Positions 23,370 to 35,960 of a stretch of 64,000 nt of DNA are shown piece after piece. This DNA comes from Malus domestica. Lineage: Eukaryota > Streptophyta > Magnoliopsida > Rosales > Rosaceae. Where the stretch lies: positions 12,102,501 to 12,166,500 of the forward strand of contig NC_091669.1 in NCBI RefSeq assembly GCF_042453785.1, read 5' to 3'. Made by a program: the position numbers and the translations under genes. The notes below the pieces were generated by a model. It ran no database searches and was not told the origin of the DNA. It saw only the letters and a list, made by a program, of their open reading frames with translations. Numbering within the stretch: position 1 is the first letter of the stretch; every line of letters starts with the position of its first letter.

Positions 23370-24074
23370 TCATTGCTCAGGTGGTGTCTCAGTACTCGGC
23401 AGAGCTCTAGGAAAAAGAGACGTTGGAGGTTGACTGTTTGAAGTCACACCATTCGGCGGAACTCCAGGAAGAAGAGGAGCCGGGAGTTGATCATGAGGAG
23501 CTTCATTACGCGGTACAGCCCCAGAAGACGAAGGCAAATGCTGCTGGAACAAACCCACAAACCTCTGAAGATCAAGTAAAATCTGACCATCAGATTCCTG
23601 CATCTGGTCAATCTTCCTCTTCATGTTTGTCGCATAGCTATGTGCAAGCTTATGCAATTGTTTATTCTCCTGCTTGAGTCCTCTAATCTCCTGTTTGAGA
23701 CTCGTCACTTCAGCTGCCAATGATTCAACTTGACGGGTTCGAGCAAATAGGCGTTGAGCCATATTAGACACAGAACCTGCACACTGCACACTGAGAGCCA
23801 GAGAATCCTTAACAGCCAACTCATCAAACCGTTTGGAAAGTAGTCTGTTATCTCTGGGAGTGACAAGGTTTCGGGCCACCACCGCAGCGGTCATATCATT
23901 CTTCACCACCGAATCCCCAACGGTAAGATGACCAGTAGGGGATATGAAGGATGGGCGCCATATGTTGTCTGGAGAAGGCGGGACTGCCTCTTCACCAAGA
24001 TTCAAGTCAAAACGACGATCGGAGGGTCCAGACATTTTCAAAGTGTTGAAGAAAGAAGAGATTGGACAAATCAA
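23370..24074 (-). CDS. Antisense ORF of the retrotransposon, coiled-coil protein, 234 aa
   Basis: This uninterrupted 234-codon ORF runs opposite to gag. An alternative start (MSGPSDRRFDLNLGEEA) lies 13 codons in and looks better, because that start is familiar from plant proteins of the 'putative gypsy type transposon' class. Features visible: an acidic/DLNL N-terminus, a heptad-like coiled coil in the middle (QVESLAAEVTSLKQEIRGLK, then QENKQLHKLAHSYATNMKRK) and a Pro/Ser-rich C-terminus. The wording of the N-terminus and coiled coil recurs in many annotated plant hypothetical proteins, so I infer a conserved antisense ORF of this element lineage. Its function is unknown. The DLNL motif resembles an EAR-type repressor motif (LxLxL), a weak hint only. 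Confidence 0.65.
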   Translation of the reverse strand: MICPISSFFNTLKMSGPSDRRFDLNLGEEAVPPSPDNIWRPSFISPTGHLTVGDSVVKNDMTAAVVARNLVTPRDNRLLSKRFDELAVKDSLALSVQCAGSVSNMAQRLFARTRQVESLAAEVTSLKQEIRGLKQENKQLHKLAHSYATNMKRKIDQMQESDGQILLDLQRFVGLFQQHLPSSSGAVPRNEAPHDQLPAPLLPGVPPNGVTSNSQPPTSLFPRALPSTETPPEQ

Positions 24075-24993
24075 GATCTTAGAAGTGCAAGAGGGGAGTT
24101 TTCACAAGCGAAAATTCAAGTATGCTTTGAAACGAACTGCATGCCTCTATAAAAAATCAGCACTCGACGGGATTTCAGAGATCAAAGAGGCGAGCTCAGA
24201 ATTCGAAGAGGCCATTCAAAAATCGAAGAGGCAAGCTCAGAAATCGGAGAAGCATCTTGCTTTTCCAGACGCGTCGGCACCCGTCACACGCAAACTCAGC
24301 TTTGCGGAAATCACGGGCAATTTTTTGAAGCGCCGATCCCAGATATCGAAGAGGCGCCAGTCTTTTTCAGCCTCGTCAACACCTGTCATATGCACACTCA
24401 ACTTTGCGTAAATCACGGGCAATTTGTCGAAGATTTTCGGTGAAGGAGAAAGCACGTGAAGTTTACTGTTCAATCACGCATTGGTTGCCGACACGAGTGA
24501 AAGAATAGTACCTCTACAGGTATCAAAGAACTTCCTATAACTGTCCACCTTCGCCCTCCATAGCAAGGCAGACATACAGAGCCTTTCTTCATCTCCAAAA
24601 ATGATTTCCCAACGAAGCCTCTCTAGTCATTCAATGTTCCTTATTCCTTGGGGTACCTCTGCAAGCCAATGACTCCAAAGCAAAAGTATCTCATATCACC
24701 AGGGTAGAAAGCAAGAGTATCTCATATCATGCACTCTCCCTGTCCTTTCCTTTGTCCTTGTTCTTACCTGCAAAGACAAGGATAAAGAAAGCAATATGCC
24801 GGAACCTCCACTCAAACTCGGGTAAGGAACCGACTGCTTGGAACCTTTCCCTAATTGCCTACTTAGCACTGCTCTCGAGTACTCGTCTCCCACTGCTGCT
24901 GTACTTCCAAAGAAGCTACCACATCTGCCTGAAGAATAGATAAGGCAAGTGAAAATGATACCTTGCAGCATGTGGAGACAACGTGCAGAAGGA

Positions 24994-25160
24994 ACAAGCA
25001 GAGAAGAATGCGGTCTGCACAGTCAACTCAGCAGAAGGAGTCCGAGCTGAAGAACTCGAGAAGCTGCCACATCTGCCTGAAGAAACAAGCAGAGAAGAAT
25101 GCAGCCTGCACAGTCAACTCAGCAGAAGGAGTCCAAACTGAGGAACTCGAGCATATGCCA
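24994..25160 (+). repeat. Two-copy 91-bp tandem repeat in the retrotransposon
   Basis: ACAAGCAGAGAAGAATGC starts at 24994 and again at about 25085. The copies run through CAGTCAACTCAGCAGAAGG to GAACTCGAG with a handful of differences. The outer sequence GAAGAATAGATAAGGCAAG also occurs on both sides. Confidence 0.8.
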
Positions 25161-25539
25161 CATTCTGCCAGAAGAATAGATAAGGCAAGGGAAATGATAC
25201 ATTGAAACATGTGGAGACAAGCACAAAGCACGTGCCGATTCATCCGCTACTTCTTCAAAATCAAAAGTATCTCATATCATCAAAGTTGCAATCACTCTGG
25301 ACGGTGAACTCGTTTTGACCCTCAAATTCTTGGGTCGACTTACTAGGCATTGCGGGCTGCACGTGTCGATTCACCACCCTTGAATCAAATCCTTAAATAT
25401 CAAGTCACCAACTGGAAGAAGAGCCCATCAATCTTGAAGATCATACCGCTGACCAAACTGCTCAGGTGTGAATTGGAAAGATTGAACAAAGCAACAAGTC
25501 GTCACCTTCACCTCGTGCCTGCTTGCCATGTGTTCGAGT

Positions 25540-26030
25540 CAACCTTCAAGAATCAAGCCTCAAACGGCCCTTGAAGAAGCTTCCAGCCAAAGTTCAAGAT
25601 CAAGCCTCTACGGCCCTTGAAGAAATCACAAGTACAATTCAAGATCAAGTGTCCATCACCCTTGAATCAAATCAAACTCCACATAAAGAGTAAGTTCAAA
25701 CAATCGGAGGAAGCCAGAAATTCCTCCAACCCAGTTCAAGATCAAAGCTGTGGAAAGTCAACAAGCGCAACAAAATACGTGCCGATTCACCCACTACCAA
25801 AGCCAAAGATCATCTACCACATGAAGCTCCTTGTGGTCCAATTTCAACCTTCAAGATCAAGCCTCGACGGCCCTTGAAGAAATTTCAAACAAAAGTTCAA
25901 GAACAAGCCTCAACGGCCCTTGAAGAAATCTCAAGCCCAATTCAAGATCAAGCCTCAACGGCCCTTGAAGAAATCTCCAGCCCAATTCAAGATCAAGTCT
26001 CGACGGCCCTTGGATCGACATCTACAATAA
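25540..26030 (+). repeat. Internal array related to the LTR minisatellite
   Basis: At least five units of AAGATCAAGCCTCAACGGCC followed by CTTGAAGAAAT. They share the AGATCAAGCC...CGGCCCTTG core with both LTRs, although this is internal, non-LTR sequence. Confidence 0.85.
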
Positions 26031-26086
26031 GGGACTTCAAAACGCATCTCCTACACGTGACAAGCACATGTATACGACGTGCCTTG

Positions 26087-26099
26087 AAGTGGGGGCATT
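26087..26099 (+). other. Polypurine tract
   Basis: AAGTGGGGGCATT lies directly before the 3' LTR, the expected position for plus-strand priming. Confidence 0.6.
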
Positions 26100-27206
26100 T
26101 GTAGACATCGAAATTTCGGTAAATAAATGTTGACCGATAAATCAAAGTGTCAACGCTCATGTATTACATAAATTTTACACGTAGCGTGTGACTCAATGAA
26201 AATTGAAATGAGTTGGAAAAGTCATCAAATAGGACACGTGTCAACACCTGGCATAAACGACTTATTTCATCTGGAATATTATATTCAAAATTAGGCCTTG
26301 GAAATTTCTATAAATAGAAGGCTAATTCATTCATTTAAAAAAAAGAACCAATTCATATTACACCTTGAAGCTCTGAAGCTCTGAAACTCCGAAGCTCTCA
26401 AGCATTCAGGTTCCCGAAGAATCAAGAAAGTGTTATTCGTTCTTCGTTCATCGTTCTTCCAAGATCAAGCCCCGACGGCCCTTGGATCAACAATCATCCA
26501 CTTTCAAGATCAAGCCCCGACGGCCCTTGAAGAAAGCGTTCTTCGTTCTTCGTTCATCGTTCTTCCAAGATCAAGCCCCAACGGCCCTTTGGATCAACAA
26601 TCATCCACCAATTCAAGATCAAGCCCCGACGGCCCTTGAAGAAAGTGTTCTTCGTTCTTCGTTCATCGTTCTTCCAAGATCAAGCCCCGACGGCCCTTGG
26701 ATCAACCATCCACCAATTCAAGATCAAGCCCCGACGGCCCTTGAAGAAAGTGTTCTTCGTTCTTCGTTCATCATCCGTTCATCCAAGATCAAGCCCCAAC
26801 GGCCCTTTGGATCAACAACGTCGACAAATCCACACATCCAACCGTTCTTCAAGATCAAGCCCAAAAGCCCTTGAAGATCCGTTCATCACTGTTCTTCAAG
26901 ATCAAGCCCAAAAGCCCTTGGAGATCCGTTCGTCACTATTCTTCAAAGATCAAGCCCAAAAGCCCCTTTGAAGATCCACTCAAATCCACCTTCAAGATCA
27001 AGTCCACGGCCGTTGAAGAACGTTCATCCTTAGATCAAGCCCAACGGCCCTTTGGATCAATCACACATCCACAAATACACACCTTACGGAGATCGAATCA
27101 GATGATCAAATTAGAGAGAGATTGTAACCCAAAATCATCAAATACAAATATTTGTTTGTGCACGTTGTTCTTGTCTCATTCGTTTCAGGAATTTTCCGTG
27201 TTCACA
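26100..27206 (+). repeat. 3' LTR
   Basis: Same ends and TATA box as the 5' LTR, 1107 bp against 1070 bp; the difference is mostly in the number of internal array units. It ends 525 bp from the stop codon of the receptor-kinase gene. Confidence 0.93.
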
Positions 27207-27730
27207 GTGACATTGAATTATTTACTAAAGGAACTACCATAGTTACTCTCCAAGTCCAAGTGTAAATAAGTTTCTCCTTATTGTCACCAGAAAATGAACA
27301 AAATAATTCCTTATGAGTTATGACCATGATTGCTTTGCTTATAATGAAAGATGTTAACCAAGTGATGATGGAAATGATAAATCATGATATTTTCTTGGTG
27401 TAACACATTATCATGTCTAGACAGCTAACAATTTAAATAGGTACTTCCACAGAAATTGACAAATGTTTATTTGTATCTGCAATTTACGTTAACAAGTTGA
27501 CAACATAACATATCACACGTCATATTAAAAAAAACACCGGTTTCCGGCACGCTTGTAGTGAATGCTTCCATGTGTAACGGAGCAGTAAGAACTTCAAAGT
27601 TGGAAGTAAAATCACCAGAAAATATGGAATATGCAGCCTTATATTTGGACTGTAAATACATATTTTGCATCTTATATTTAATTATAATTAGCCACTTTTA
27701 ACTACTAATCCTTTACATTCTGATACAGTT
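27207..27730. other. Intergenic, 3' flank of the receptor-kinase gene
   Basis: AT-rich with no gene seen. Starts with the right copy of the GTGAC target duplication. Confidence 0.5.
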
Positions 27731-30700
27731 TTACTCATCAGATTTAACCGAAGTCAATGATCCAACTCTCAGGAGATCAGCATTCTCTTCTGTTTCAATG
27801 TACGAACCGGAAGTATCAGTTTTCGGACCGTTGGTTGACATGCTCTGAGTACAACTTGGATGTTGCCAGAAGTGATTTCTGATGGCCCTGACCTTGGAAT
27901 TGATGGCTGAAAACCCGGGATCCGAAAGCAGGTCTTGAACCGCCGTTCGTCCTTCAAGCATGCTCACTACTTGGGTCATTGTAGGCCTAAGGGTGGGAGA
28001 TGCATTGGTGCACAAGAGAGCAACATTTAGCACCACCATGGTCTCTTCTGATGAGTACTCTGAACCCAAGGCTGGATCAACCAACTCCAATAGACTCCCT
28101 CTCTCTTGCAGCACATAGGCCTGAAGAAAAAGCAAAAATTTAAGATGGAGGAAGCGTAATCGCATGGTGAAACCAGCGAAAATTGAAGAGCTAAACACAG
28201 ATTACAATCCCTAAGTTTGAAAGGTATGGGATTGTGCGTGATGCTTGCAGATATCGAAGAGAAGTAAAGGAAACGAGTGTTTTTGAAGTTTTTAATTTAG
28301 TTACCCAGTCAAGAAGGTAGACGAATTCCTCCTTTGGCCTGTAGTTTGTGTTGCTCTTTCCACTAACGATTTCAAGTGCAACAACTCCAAAGCTATAAAC
28401 ATCTGCCTTGTCAGTCAAGTAACCACGCATTGCATACTCAGGAGCCATATAGCCACTGCAAAGTGGAAGGCCAAAACAAATTACCAAAAAAAGTATAGTT
28501 TCAATCTTGCAACGAGAAATTGCACAATAACATATAAGTTCATATTCCAACTTAATTTATTAAGAGAAAAAAAGGTGGCTGTGTAGGATGTTTATGCTGC
28601 AGGAAACTTACATGGTTCCAGCAACCCGCGTGCTGATGTGGGTTTTGTCGTCTTCATTAAGCTTTGCCAAGCCAAAATCTGAAATTTTAGCATTGAAGTC
28701 CTTATCAAGCAACACATTGCTTGTCTTGATATCACGATGCACGATTCTTAGTCTTGATTCTTCGTGGAGATAGGCCAAGCCTCTAGCAATACCTATGCAA
28801 ATCTTCTTCCTTGTAGGCCAGTCGAGTTTCAGTCTGCAAGTCGGGTCGCTTCCTGTATTGATCAGAATTATAGTCAATCTCTTTCATACTTTCAGTCCAA
28901 ACTGCCTTCTGTTTAAATACGTGAATCCTGAATATTTTAAGTTCCTATTCTCACCGAAAAGAGCACGTGACACACAGTTATTTTCCATGTACTCGTAAAT
29001 TAACAGCATCTGGTTCCCTTCAACACAGCACCCATAAAGCTTCACAAGGTTTGGATGTTGCAGGGCAGAAATCATGCCGATTTCATTCACAAATTCACGG
29101 TTTCCTTGCTTTGATTTTGAGGACAGCTGCTTCACCGCAATTACTGTGCCGTCTGATAATTCACCCTATTCAGAAAGCAGATTCCCAGTCCTAGAACAGT
29201 TAGAATAAACCAGGAAAAAGAGAGACGAATACAAAGAAACCAAAAGTTACCTTGTAGACCACACCAAAGCCGCCCTCCCCAAGTTTGTTAGCTGCGTCAA
29301 AGTTTTTTGTTGCAGCCTTTATCTGTCTTAAAGTATATAGTCCTGTTTGAAGATCTAAATCTTTGAATTCTGCTTGGTCAAGAGAAGATATTGTTACTTC
29401 TAATTTTCTAAAATAGATACAACGGTAAAACTGTACACCGGCATTCTTTCATAAGTTGAAAAAAGAAAACTATGTAGTTCTGGAGAATATAGAGAGACAA
29501 TAAATTAGAAACCACACCTTTATCTGCAGCGATCTTTCCTCCCAAACAGCCCTTTTTCCTCATGATGCCTAAGACCAGAAGCAGAAGAAGTACTAGTGCT
29601 CCAGCCACTCCCCCAACTACTTTAACGAGACGATTCTTGTGGCCATCAACCGAAGGAGGTTTAAAATCTGCAACAAATTTACATTGATTTATGTCACATA
29701 TCCCGTTAGAAATTTAATCAGGATTTTGTTATAGAAAAACTTAAACCACAACAGATACAACTTCACATTTTAACAATGTGATCGAAATGCAATCAATAAA
29801 AGCTTTATCAGTTAGTTAATTAAAAACTGCTTGAGTTCCCTTGAGCATACTTAAATATAGTTAGTCTCCAGTTTAACAGATCGTGTGGATTTCTCAATAG
29901 TAGTTGGTCAGAACCAGACGTAACCCCGCAGTCGAAGTGAGTAAGTTTCTAATGCTTAGGCCATTTAATTAGGACAAATGCAAGGTTAGTGTGCACTTTA
30001 AACAACTTACTAGGATCTACTGATATAGCCGATATGAGAGGACCATAAAATCCTCTGTCTGGGATGCCCGTCGTCCCTTTTCCAGCCCAGTAAAAATGGA
30101 TCTTTAATGTATGACTCGAAACAACCGAAGTGAACTCTTTAACAATCGGCTTGCCAGCATCCCCAGCTTCACTTGCTATATCGAAATCTTTCAGGACCAG
30201 CTTATCCTGCATGCAAAATATACTGCAGAATAAGTACTTATTAGTAATAGTTAACATTGCTTTTCATTGTTTATATGGTGCGGATTATTTACCTGGATGT
30301 AGACATCAAATACACGCTTGCCAAGGCTGTAAAATGTTCTGTCATTGGTAAAAACAATCTCAGCAAAGTGGAGTTGCACGGTGTAGTTTCCATTTATGAG
30401 ACAGAGACCATAGTATGTGAGCAAGATGGGAGATGCGCGCGCTGTCATGTACAGTTCTGAATCAAGCGCAGAGACATTTTTTGAAAGTGCAGATGTATTG
30501 GTGTCAATGTAGGTATCTGAATCAGCATCGTTGTCCATGAAGTTTCCTGTGCTGCTGAAAGCCCAGTTCTCACCCATGTAATACATCGATGCACCCCTTG
30601 GTTCTCTATCAGCTTCATACTTCTTGTCACCGATCATTACTTCCTTTCCGCCACAGTTAATATACAGTGAATGTTTACCTGTTTTCCATCAGGAAAAGGC

Positions 30701-33700
30701 AAAAAAAATTAAGACATGAATTCAAATTGACTTACAATTAGATTAACTAATCAATAAATCATCAAGCCCCAGTTCAAGTTTGAGGCTAATTGAGATCTTA
30801 CGCTGATCTTTCGAAGCATGACAAGGAAAATTTCTTTTCATGCACGGTTGTATTTTTCTGCGACAGAGAAGAAATGTGAGCTTATATCATGAAGCTAAAC
30901 GTGATAAAAAGGCTGCAGCCTTAATCATAACCCCGAGGAAGTGACAAATTTCTCTTGTAGTTCAAATTCATATCAAACAGACGAGGAATCTTACAATTTA
31001 TCAGCTGACGAGGAGTAGCTCTCCACTAAGTTGCTGGAATAAAGAACGAAAACATTGTTTCATCAGTCTACAAAAGTAATCGGTTAAGAAATTAAATAGA
31101 AGTTGTATGGCGTGTATCAGACTCACACACTTCCTCTAGAGCATTCATTAGGACTTGAACCTTCCCAAGTGAAGTTGTTGTAAGAAATATCCCTGTATAC
31201 CGAAATTTCAACTGATCAAAACCAAAAATTAATCATCAGAGCCATACTCTTACTGCTGCAGTTTTGTATTACATACACATTATTGTTACTTGACGGGACC
31301 CATCCCGGTATGGTTCCAGTGAGCTGGTTTCCTGTCAAATACCTAAAGCAGAACAAATTAAACAATAGTCTCTTATTAACATTAATGAGAATTAGACTCT
31401 GTGAATTATCTGAAGATGAAAATGTTATCTAGAAATCCGCTTACATAATGTCAATTTTTTCCAGTCGGACAAAAGATGCAGGTATTTCACCCGTCAACTC
31501 ATTGAAGCTGAGGTCTCTGCATTGAGGAAATTTTCAGAAAAATGCAGATTAGTTTCTCACCGAAACTTATACAAGTCATGGAAAGTGAGAAACTGAACAA
31601 AGCCATTTGTTGAAATACTTACAAGTTTTTCAAGTTTTCCATATCCCCAATGTAATCTGGGATTTCATCGTGTATCAAGCAATTCCTCAGTATCCTACAT
31701 TCAAAACATTTGACTACCTATGAGCTTAATTAGCAAGTAATAAAAGGAGATTAAAAAACTGGTTAGGATTCCAACTCACAATGTTTTCAAGGATTCTAAA
31801 TTACTCAATGGCGGGAAAGGAGACCTGTTTCCTTTTAAGTCGGTTATCCTCCTAAAAAATAATCAAGGTACAACTATAGCTTCACATTCTCGTTTGACAG
31901 GAGAAAAAGATAGGATGATGTAGAATTACATACAGATCAGTTAAACTTGTTAAGGCAGATATGGTAGAAGGTATAGGCCCCTCAAGAGAGCTACCCTCGA
32001 TAAGCCTGTAACATAAGAGTAGAAAATTTTAAAATCAGCAAAAGATTATACTGTGATTGCAGCAATAAAACTACAAGCGCAAAGCTTACAGTTTTGAAAC
32101 CCGCGTCCAATTTCCAATGAAGTCAGGTATCTTTCCAGAGAAATTATTGTCATTTATCCTCCTACAAGTACCAAGGACACCAAATTTCAAAAGATATTAC
32201 AACACAGAGTATCGATACATACAATATAAAAGTAAAATTTGTTACACTAGGTCGTCAGTTGGTTCACTATATTATGCAATTACGAAGTTGGTGGTTATTT
32301 AGTTAGGTTGGAAAACCTACAGATTAGGAAGAACCGAAGAAAGGTAAGCTTGCTTACATATCAGACAAGTTCGTCAGCTTTCCTAGTGTCGATGGCAATT
32401 TTCCGGTGAAGGCGTTTGAAGACAGAATGCTGAAGGAAAATAGTGAGAATGTCAGTGCTAGTTGAGAATTAAAATGCAAAATCTTGGACAAAATAATTGG
32501 CTTCTCATGAAGAAGGTGATGAGAAATTACAGCTTTTCTAGTTTGATCAACTTTCCAATTTCCCACGGAATGGGTCCTGAGAAATGGTTTCCTTCAATGC
32601 TCCTGCAAATGGTATAAATTCATGCAGAACCATTGGTATTTAAGACATTGTATAGAGCATCAAAGTCTAACTGAGTTCGACTACTATCAGGAACGGATTT
32701 TCTCTAGATTCACCAGCCACGTATTTTCAACTTTCTGTTGATATAAACACAACGAATTTTCCATTTTACATTCGTATAAATACGTTCGAGAACAAAAATC
32801 CATACTCATCAATATGTGAATTAAGGAAATAATTCAACATACAAGTTTCTGAGGGTGGTGATATTGGTAAGAACTTTTGGAAATGGTCCTGACAATCTGT
32901 TTCCCATAAAAGACCTGCATATCCAATAGAAAACTTAGGCACTTGACCGATTGCAATTTGATTAGATAACTAGTAACTGATGAGAGATCTGGTGCTTACA
33001 GCGTGTGCAAGCGCATGGTAGCCCATTGGGAAGGTATAGTACCATTGAGGACATTTCGACTCAAGTCTCTGTAAAAGAAACAGGATGAAGACAGACCAAC
33101 AATGTTTAGTGCAGAACAGATGCAAAGCCAATACTATGCTTACAATTCTTCTAGGTAAGGAAGCTTCGAAAACTCTGGTGGCACGGTCCCTGAAAGATTC
33201 TGGGACTTTAGAAATCTGCAATATATCACTGGAGGAATCAGAAGAGCTCTCTACTAAAATCATGCCTTAAGAAATATACATAAAATAAAATGCAGAATTG
33301 CACAATCTATACGCTGAGTTCCTCATGCAATACTTTTTTTGTGTCATTCACATGATCATTGACTTCTGAAAAAAAAAAAAATCTCACAACATAAATGATA
33401 AAACATATATGAAAACCGGAACCCTAAACCCTAATAAGCAAGAAGTTAGCCAATTCACACGAAAACCCGAAACCCTATTTAGCAAGAATGTAGCCAAGTG
33501 ACACTGATAAGTAAAAACATGGTAGCAGCATGTCGGAAGATTAGCTGCAACTTACCTCATTGGAATTAACACAAGTGTAATTTTCTTTTTTCTTACGAGA
33601 TTAAAGAACTAACAAACTAGTGACTCCCACCAACAACATTATTCTAGTTGCAGTTCATGACCATGCATTAAGGCTTCACATATAATTAGTTACTGATCGG

Positions 33701-34535
33701 CTTATGACATGTTTACTAATCCGTAATTTCGATAATTTGAGGAACTGAATTTAGGATGCTTGTGTAGTAATGCTTCGGCTCCGGTCAAGGTAAACAGAAC
33801 AGCAATCGGAGTACAGTGTGCAGTCAACGTTTACAGGTCAAGGGGGAGAGAGAGAGAGATGTACATTCTGATGACGTGGCAAGAGGAATTGTGGTTGAAG
33901 GTGCAATCACATATGACAGCACTGTCAAAGGCCTTCTTCCCCGTACTAATCGGGACCGTCCAATTCCCTTCTTCCGTACATGGATCTTTTCCAAAATCCC
34001 AGTCTTTCTTACCCATCTTTTTCCCTATCTCTTTCAATACATTCACTGCAGCAAAAGCAAATTAACAGATATCTAGCACATCATTTTACATTAATGTTAC
34101 AATCTTTCGTAATTAAAAATCATTTGAGAAAAAATATAATTAGTTAATCTTCCAAATCTCTCTCTATAACGAATTTAATTCTTCCCCAAAAGACCAACCA
34201 ATTAAATTAATGAATGCAATGAAGCAAACTTGAATACTATAAGAACTCAATTTAGCTAAGCTGAGTTGATAGCCAATTTCCTTATTTGGCAGAACAACTC
34301 AGATTAGTTGAAATGAACTCAATCCAAATGGTCGTCCGTTATTATTCCTGAGTTTGAATACAGCCTTTATCAAATAAAACAGGATTGCAAAATTGAAGTT
34401 TTTAAGGTTACCTTCTTGAGTGTGAAGCTTGGCGGTGGTGGCTGACTGACCAAAAGTTGCAAAGAACAAAAATGTAGAGGAACAGATGAGACATGCAAGA
34501 AGCAACTTTGGGAATGAAAGCTGATGGCTTTCCAT
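27731..34535 (-). CDS. LRR receptor-like serine/threonine kinase with malectin domain (LRR-VIII, At1g53430/At1g53440 type), 1040 aa
   Basis: Twenty-four exons: 34535-34412, 34045-33865, 33215-33144, 33068-33000, 32914-32843, 32602-32531, 32429-32358, 32161-32090, 32005-31934, 31851-31780, 31694-31623, 31516-31445, 31342-31277, 31192-31127, 31033-30995, 30857-30802, 30678-30293, 30206-30011, 29667-29518, 29399-29251, 29165-28955, 28852-28612, 28455-28305, 28120-27731. Order: signal peptide, about eleven LRRs encoded by mostly 72-nt exons, malectin domain (LYINCGGKE...), one membrane span (about residue 630) and a kinase. Key kinase residues are Lys722 (VIAVK), Asp821 (HRDIKTSN) and DFG 839-841. 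All three are intact, so the kinase is predicted active; HRD marks an RD kinase. The family acts at the plasma membrane in cell-wall or immune sensing; the ligand is unknown. Length is normal. Confidence 0.93.
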
Positions 34536-35509
34536 GTTTGGCTCAAACTCTGAGTTGCAGCTCCTGAAGAAGCTCAGAGAAAGGAAGAACTGAGGGAAGG
34601 AGGGAGGGAGAGACAGGAACGTGGAGAGTGGAAGAGGAGATTGGACAGAGGTAAGAGAGAGAGTGTGTGGGTCTATGGATTAAAGTGCATTATGTTAATC
34701 AACAATAATATTAAAGTGGTTTGATATGTGACCATTTGTCCTTTTCATACAAGTATATCTTTCCGTGTGGAAATTGTGGACTTTTGTATTACCAGAAAGA
34801 TATTTTTCTTTTTTTTTCATCTTTTTATTGTTTAAGCATGTGAAAATAAAAAAGTATGAGTGAGATGGGAAACCATGTTTGGAATTTGGATAGAAGGAAA
34901 CACATAATTAACCTAATAATTAAGTTATTCAGTGCTCTTCTGTTTCTTTTTCAATTGGTAAATGGTGACTTTACAAGCCATGCTTTGCCGTTTATCTCAT
35001 GTTTGGTGCATGCCTAGAATTATATCAGATTGGAAAACTCATTAAATGTTAATTACATTCTTAAGGAAAGAAATGAAGGTTGAATTTCAAATTTTCCCCG
35101 TTGAACGAATTAGATGGGTTAGTCATGAATGAAGTTTATTTCGTCAAATTCTCATGTAATGGTTGCAATAGTGAGGATAGTTTTCCTTTCAGACTAATTC
35201 ATTTTTTATCTTCGACTTGACAAAATTTTAAAATTAGCATCTATATTTTATTTCAGTATATCTTAAACTTAATGAGTTATATAATCTAATTTTATCTTTG
35301 CCACTAAACGTGGCCTAAAACCATTTTGGCAAACAAAATGGAATTATTCCATTCAGACCTAGAGTGTTAGACTTGGTTTGTTTGCTTTTGAGAAGAAAAC
35401 ATGGTTGCCCTTTTCGAAAGATATTCATTCATATAATTTGGGAATGCGAATTTTATACACGGCTGATTCCTGATTTGACGAAATTTAACCTACAAAATGA
35501 CAAAAATTG

Positions 35510-35960
35510 CCAGCCTAATTGATGAACATCTTGAAAAAGGGAGAGGGTGTCCGCCAAAGGGCCTCCGATGTCTAAGTTAGAAAAGTAGTAGAGTGAAAAG
35601 AGAACTTGAGAGAGTTTTGAATAGTAAGTGGCGATTACCGATTTCTCTGATTGACTTGGTTATTTGTAGGGAAGAAACCCTAGCAGGCAGTTGGGAGGAG
35701 AGGCTGCAAAGCATATTGGGTAATCCTTGATGATGCATGTCAGTCATAGCAATTCTGCCAACTAGTATTCCTTACAGTCCCTGTTGGTTGGAGCCTAGGT
35801 GCACCGGACACCCAAAGGAATACTCTGGAGAGTCAGCGTCTTGCCATCATTGGATTGGATATGGCCTGATTGCAGGACAAATTATGGGTAGCTAAGTCCA
35901 TAATGTATCATGTGTGACCGAGAGATCCCATGACTCATACAATGGGGGGGAGGTCTAGAG
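35510..35960 (+). repeat. LTR-like fragment
   Basis: GC-richer than its surroundings. It shares CTCCGATGTCTAAGTTAGAA and a following GAGAGTTTT with the solo LTR at 54033-54591 (CTCCGATGCCAAAGTTAGAA). Ends and target duplication were not found. Confidence 0.4.

Larger units (their letters stand above)
16938..27206 (+). mobile_element. Gag-only LTR retrotransposon (TR-GAG/LARD-like), Ty3-type gag
   Basis: The 5' LTR is 16938-18007 and the 3' LTR is 26100-27206, both with TG...CA ends. The 5-bp target duplication GTGAC flanks the element at 16933-16937 and 27207-27211. The primer-binding site is at 18011-18028 and a purine tract at 26087-26099. By eye the LTRs differ at about six or seven positions plus copy-number changes in their internal repeats, so the insertion is young. 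Coding content is a gag gene only; no protease, reverse transcriptase, RNase H or integrase ORF is present, so movement would depend on an autonomous partner. The interior also holds a truncated Dof gene, other host-like fragments, a nested TIR element and an antisense ORF. Confidence 0.93.
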
